The notes under the pieces: model-generated
Seen by the model: the letters and a program-made list of their open reading frames with translations, nothing else
The model's database searches: none
What the model was told of the DNA's origin: nothing
From: an uncultured Rhodospirillales bacterium
Lineage (GTDB): Bacteria > Pseudomonadota > Alphaproteobacteria > Acetobacterales > Acetobacteraceae
Reading direction: 5' to 3'
DNA length: 35,514 nucleotides
Assembly (NCBI GenBank): GCA_903924855.1
Contig: CAIYCW010000037.1
Span: 1-35,514, forward strand
In this document: in pieces, positions 32,317 through 35,514 of the stretch
Numbering within the stretch: the first letter of the stretch is position 1
Layout: the number at the start of each line of letters is the position of its first letter
Translations under genes and position numbers: made by a program

Positions 32317-33039
32317 ATGACCACACCGCTTTTTCTCGACTCCCCCGCCCAGCGCAGCATGCAGGCCGTGGTCCTCTCGGCAGACCCGCAGGGCATCGTG
32401 CTGGATCAGACCGTGTTCTACGCGCGCTCCGGCGGGCAGCCGGGCGATCGGGGCAGGCTTTCCTGGGCGGGCGGCGGCATCGCCATTGTGGACACGCTGA
32501 AGGGTGAAGGCGGCGCCATTGTGCATGTGCCGGAGCCGGAGGCGGTGCTGCCTGGCATGGGTGAAGGTGTGACCGGCGAGCTGGATTGGGCGTATCGCCA
32601 CAGGCTGATGCGCATGCACACCGCCCTGCATCTGCTGTGCGCCGCCCTGCCCGGCATTGCGGTGACCGGCGGGCAGATCGGGGCGGATAAGTCCCGGCTG
32701 GATTTTGATTTCTCCGGCCATGATGTGCCGGATCGTGAGGCGCTCGAAGCCCGCCTCAACGCATTGGCGGCGGGCGATCATCCGGTTTCCACCCAATGGG
32801 TGGAGGAAAGCCTGCTGGACACCAATCCGGAGCTGGTGCGCACCCTGTCCGTGAAGCCGCCCCGCGGCACGGGCCGGCTGCGGCTGGTGCGGATCGGCGG
32901 CGAGGCAGAGCTTGTCGACCTGCAACCCTGTGGCGGCACGCATGTGGCGCGGACCGGCAAGATTGGCGGGCTGCGTATCACCAAGATCGAGAACAAGGGA
33001 CGGCAGAACCGGCGCATGGTGCTGGAATTTGCCGCGTGA
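32317..33039 (+). CDS. alaX: Alanyl-tRNA editing protein (AlaX)
   Basis: The 240-residue free-standing editing domain is related to the second half of alanyl-tRNA synthetase. It removes serine or glycine wrongly attached to tRNA-Ala. Visible motifs are the strand FYARSGGQPGDRG (GGQPGD 39-44), the zinc ligands in RMHTALHLL (H101, H105) and the C-terminal QPCGGTHV (C205, H209). The length is that of the AlaX-M type, without the AlaRS C-terminal extension. It lies alone between the regulator and the sulfurtransferase gene with short gaps. Confidence 0.94.
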   Translation: MTTPLFLDSPAQRSMQAVVLSADPQGIVLDQTVFYARSGGQPGDRGRLSWAGGGIAIVDTLKGEGGAIVHVPEPEAVLPGMGEGVTGELDWAYRHRLMRMHTALHLLCAALPGIAVTGGQIGADKSRLDFDFSGHDVPDREALEARLNALAAGDHPVSTQWVEESLLDTNPELVRTLSVKPPRGTGRLRLVRIGGEAELVDLQPCGGTHVARTGKIGGLRITKIENKGRQNRRMVLEFAA

Positions 33040-33086
33040 CTTGAAGCCGGGACGTTCGGCTCAAAACAAACAAACGGAGAAACGCC

Positions 33087-33917
33087 ATGAAACCCGTCGT
33101 CTCAACGCAGTGGCTGGCTGACAATCTGGGCGAGGTGCTGGTGTTCGACTGCACCAAATATCTGCCGCATGAGGGGCGTGACGCGCAGGCGGAGTTTGCC
33201 GCGGGGCATATTCCGGGGGCGGGGTTCTTCGATGTGGATGCCATCGCCGACACCGACACCGATCTGCCGCATATGGTGCCGGCCGCGGGCCGGTTTGCGC
33301 GCATGGTGGGGGATCTGGGCATCAGCAACACCAGCCGCGTGGTGTTCTATGACCAGAAGGGCCTGTTTTCCGCGGCCCGCGGCTGGTGGCTGATGGGGCT
33401 GTTCGGCCATGACCGCTCGGCGGTGCTGGATGGGGGCTTGCCGAAATGGATGGAAGAGGGGCGCAGGCTGGAAGCGGGGCCGACGCGGCCGGCCAAACCC
33501 ACCATCTTCACCGCCGATCTGCGCGCGCGCAGGCTTCGCGGTTTGGGTGATATTCGCGCGAACATCACCGAGAAGACCGAGCTGGTGGTGGATGCGCGCG
33601 CTGCCGGCCGGTTCAACGGCACCACCCCGGAGCCGCGTGCCGGCCTGCGCGGCGGGCATATTCCAGGGGCGGTGAACGTGCCGCACACCGATCTGCTGCG
33701 GCCGGACCACACGCTGCTGGACAAGGAGGCGCTGCGCGCGCGGTTTGCAGCGGCCGGCGTGGATGGCAGCAAGCCGGTTGTGACGTCCTGCGGCAGTGGT
33801 ATCACCGCGACCGTGCTGACGCTGGCCATGGCCCATGCCGGTCTGCCGCAAGGTGCGGTGTATGACGGCTCCTGGACCGAATGGGGTGGCCGGGCGGACA
33901 CGCCGATCGCGCCCTGA
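33087..33917 (+). CDS. sseA: 3-mercaptopyruvate sulfurtransferase (two-domain rhodanese)
   Basis: The 276-residue protein has two rhodanese domains. The N-terminal one (about 1-125) is structural and lacks the cysteine loop. The C-terminal one carries the catalytic SCGSGITA with C235 (loop CGSGIT 235-240). The CGSGxT loop is characteristic of mercaptopyruvate, not thiosulfate, specificity. R182-type substrate residues are probably in TTPEPRAGLRGGHIPGA. The cystathionine lyase gene follows 30 nt downstream, so the two likely form a small cysteine/sulfur metabolism operon. Confidence 0.94.
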   Translation: MKPVVSTQWLADNLGEVLVFDCTKYLPHEGRDAQAEFAAGHIPGAGFFDVDAIADTDTDLPHMVPAAGRFARMVGDLGISNTSRVVFYDQKGLFSAARGWWLMGLFGHDRSAVLDGGLPKWMEEGRRLEAGPTRPAKPTIFTADLRARRLRGLGDIRANITEKTELVVDARAAGRFNGTTPEPRAGLRGGHIPGAVNVPHTDLLRPDHTLLDKEALRARFAAAGVDGSKPVVTSCGSGITATVLTLAMAHAGLPQGAVYDGSWTEWGGRADTPIAP

Positions 33918-33947
33918 CCTTCGCCCTTCATCTGCAAGAGAATCAAC

Positions 33948-35141
33948 GTGACCAAGACACCCAGCCTGCGTACCCGCCTGTCTCATCTGGGGCGGCCGGG
34001 CCATCACATCCACGGCCTGGTCAACCCGCCGGTGCATCGTGGTTCCACCGTGCTGTATCCGGATGTGGCGACGCGCGATGCGCATCGCGGCCAGGTGTTC
34101 AAGCGCACTCTGACCTACGGGTTGGAGGGCAACCACACCCATATGGCGCTGGAGGATGTGGTGGCGGCGATCGAGGGTGGGCAGCATGCGGTGATCGTGC
34201 CGACCGGGCTTGCCGCCATCACCACGCCGCTGATCGCCTATCTGAAGGCGGGCGATCATGTGCTGCTGCCGGACAGTTTCTATGGCGCCGGGCGTGAATT
34301 CAGCGATGACATGCTGCCGCGCATGGGGGTTGCCTGCAGCTATTACCGCCCCTCCGCCCCGGTTGCCGAGGTGGAGGCGCTGATTCTGCCCAACACGCGC
34401 GTGCTGTATCTGGAGAGCCCGGGCAGCTACACATTCGAGATGCAGGATGTGCCGGCGCTGACCGCGCTGGCCAAGCGGCGCGGGCTGGTTTCGATGCTGG
34501 ACAACACCTGGGGCATTCTGGCGTTTCAGCCTTTCGAGCACGGGGTGGATGTGTCGATCCAGGCGCTGACCAAATATGTCAGTGGGCATTCGGACGTGAT
34601 GCTGGGCGCTGTGATCGTCAACACCGAGGCGGATTGGCATATCGTGCGCGAGACGGCGCTGCTGCTGGGGATGTATGCCAGCCCGGATGATTGCTGGCTG
34701 GCGCTGCGCGGGGCGCGCACGATGGCGTTGCGGCTGGAGCGACAGCTGGCCTCGGCGATCGAGGTGGCGGAGTGGCTTGCGGCCCGGCCGGAGGTGCAGG
34801 AGGTGCGCTTCCCTGCCCTGCCCGGCTCGGCTGGCCATGAGATCTGGAAGCGGGATTTCACCGGTGGCGCCAGCCTGTTCGGCGTGGTGTTCCAGCCCGG
34901 CTACCGGACGGCGGCGGTGAATGCGATGGTGGACAGTCTGGAGCTGTTCGGCATCGGCGCATCCTGGGGCGGGTATGAGAGCCTGGCCTTGCCGGTTGGC
35001 ACGTCCCTCACGCGCAGCTTCGGCTCGACCTATCCGCAGGGCGAGGCGGTGCGGTTTCATGTCGGCCTGGAGGATCCGGCGGATCTGATCGCCGATCTCG
35101 ACCAGGCGATGCAGAAGCTGAGCGCCAACACGCTGGGCTGA
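33948..35141 (+). CDS. metC: Cystathionine beta-lyase
   Basis: The 397-residue PLP enzyme of the Cys/Met metabolism family splits cystathionine to homocysteine, pyruvate and ammonia. The pyridoxal lysine is K209 in SIQALTKYVSGHSDVMLG. D185 (MLDNTWG) pairs with the pyridine nitrogen, and TYGLEGNHTHMALE and VPTGLAAI form the phosphate site. The segment SWGGYESLALP near the end is typical of MetC-like lyases, as opposed to gamma-synthases. The start is GTG 33948 with AAGAG 8 nt upstream. It lies downstream of sseA in the same direction and converges on recA. Confidence 0.94.
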   Translation: MTKTPSLRTRLSHLGRPGHHIHGLVNPPVHRGSTVLYPDVATRDAHRGQVFKRTLTYGLEGNHTHMALEDVVAAIEGGQHAVIVPTGLAAITTPLIAYLKAGDHVLLPDSFYGAGREFSDDMLPRMGVACSYYRPSAPVAEVEALILPNTRVLYLESPGSYTFEMQDVPALTALAKRRGLVSMLDNTWGILAFQPFEHGVDVSIQALTKYVSGHSDVMLGAVIVNTEADWHIVRETALLLGMYASPDDCWLALRGARTMALRLERQLASAIEVAEWLAARPEVQEVRFPALPGSAGHEIWKRDFTGGASLFGVVFQPGYRTAAVNAMVDSLELFGIGASWGGYESLALPVGTSLTRSFGSTYPQGEAVRFHVGLEDPADLIADLDQAMQKLSANTLG

Positions 35142-35155
35142 CAGCGTTGCGCTGC

Positions 35156-35181
35156 CCCGGACCTTCGATAAAAGGTCCGGG
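35156..35181. terminator. Terminator-like hairpin between convergent metC and recA
   Basis: A perfect 10-bp stem (CCCGGACCTT 35156-35165 with AAGGTCCGGG 35172-35181) has a 6-nt loop, 14 nt after the metC stop. On the plus strand it is not followed directly by T; a T run comes only about 25 nt later. It could stop transcription from either side with help from the second palindrome. Confidence 0.55.
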
Positions 35182-35214
35182 CCAGCGCGCAGGCTATAGA
35201 AAAAAGTTTTTTTG

Positions 35215-35238
35215 CTTCTTTTTGTTCACAAAAAGAAG
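35215..35238. repeat. T-rich palindrome (intergenic element near recA)
   Basis: A perfect 10-bp inverted repeat, CTTCTTTTTG 35215-35224 with CAAAAAGAAG 35229-35238 and loop TTCA, is preceded by a run of A and T (AAAAAAG then TTTTTTTG). Similar A/T palindromes with the GCTTCTTTTT core are, to my memory, frequent between genes in Acetobacteraceae genomes. Here it lies 16 nt after the recA stop, read on the minus strand, and may act as its terminator. Confidence 0.55.
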
Positions 35239-35254
35239 ACTCTTTCTTGTGCCT

Positions 35255-35514
35255 TTACTCCGCCGCCTCGGCATCCGCATCATCGACCGGTGCCGTCATC
35301 ATCATGTTGGCGACGATGCCGGCCTGGTCGCGGACGCGTTTTTCGATGGCTTCCATCATTGCCGGGTGATCGCGCAGGAACTGCTTGGCGTTCTCGCGGC
35401 CCTGGCCGATGCGCTGGCTGTCGCAGCTGAACCAGGCGCCGGATTTCTCCACGACGCCGGCCTTGACGCCGAGATCGATGAGCTCGCCGACCTTGCTGAT
35501 GCCTTCGCCGTACA
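35255..35514 (-). CDS. recA: Recombinase RecA, C-terminal part (gene runs off the window)
   Basis: The last 85 or so residues are present, beginning [19 protein letters not shown] and continuing with [22 protein letters not shown]. These are unmistakable for the C-terminal domain of RecA, the strand-exchange and LexA-coprotease protein. The acidic tail (DDADAEAAE) is the usual regulatory end. The start lies beyond the right edge. The neighbourhood places a second DNA repair gene within the same 35 kb, but no link to the ligase cassette is implied. Confidence 0.97.
   Translation of the reverse strand, partial: YGEGISKVGELIDLGVKAGVVEKSGAWFSCDSQRIGQGRENAKQFLRDHPAMMEAIEKRVRDQAGIVANMMMTAPVDDADAEAAE

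Overview
The window looks like a chromosomal segment of a GC-rich alphaproteobacterium, most likely in the Acetobacteraceae. The clues are the citrate synthase type, the iron-sulfur bacterial photolyase, the alphaproteobacterial-style ligase/Lhr repair cassette and a T-rich palindrome beside recA that resembles elements I associate with acetic acid bacteria. The placement is inference from protein style, not from a search. I see no rRNA, tRNA, CRISPR array, insertion sequence or prophage gene.

Layout. Positions 1-1105 hold the end of a membrane protein, a small winged-helix regulator and a cold-shock protein with a long leader and a strong terminator. Positions 1105-6866 are the complete four-gene ligase-associated DNA repair cassette: ATP-dependent ligase and SNM1/Cft2-like exonuclease leftwards, Lhr-type helicase and the phosphoesterase PdeM rightwards, from start codons only 16 bp apart. 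Positions 6912-14243 are a tightly packed seven-gene run: CPD photolyase, flavin oxidoreductase (COG2907), DUF1365 protein, cyclopropane-synthase-like methylase, GPH/MFS transporter, a PPP-type phosphatase and a DUF3833 lipoprotein. This looks like a light or singlet-oxygen response unit acting on DNA and on membrane fatty acids.

Positions 14244-16223 hold an unusual Nramp-family transporter behind a structured leader. In the leader a 16-bp helix buries the ribosome binding site of a 16-codon open reading frame, whose stop overlaps the transporter start. Positions 16251-20834 encode two tandem paralogous membrane histidine kinases without a response regulator. Positions 20939-23888 (minus) form a second, translationally coupled light/stress operon: a predicted exported DUF6134 protein, an iron-sulfur (6-4) photolyase/CryPro and a short-chain dehydrogenase.

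Positions 23963-26867 hold a SixA-like phosphatase coupled to a CYTH-CHAD protein, then a membrane-anchored nuclease-like protein that lacks key catalytic residues. Next come citrate synthase with a clear promoter and terminator, an unrecognised 210-residue protein, a glycerophosphodiester phosphodiesterase, an Asp/Glu racemase, an XRE-family regulator, an AlaX editing protein, a mercaptopyruvate sulfurtransferase, cystathionine beta-lyase and the 3' part of recA.

The most interesting items are: the regulated leader and small ORF in front of the Nramp-like gene; the altered metal-site motifs of that transporter; the methylase in the photolyase operon, which lacks two bicarbonate-site residues of cyclopropane synthase and may make methylated or furan fatty acids; and the two separate photolyase operons that together resemble known light/singlet-oxygen regulons.
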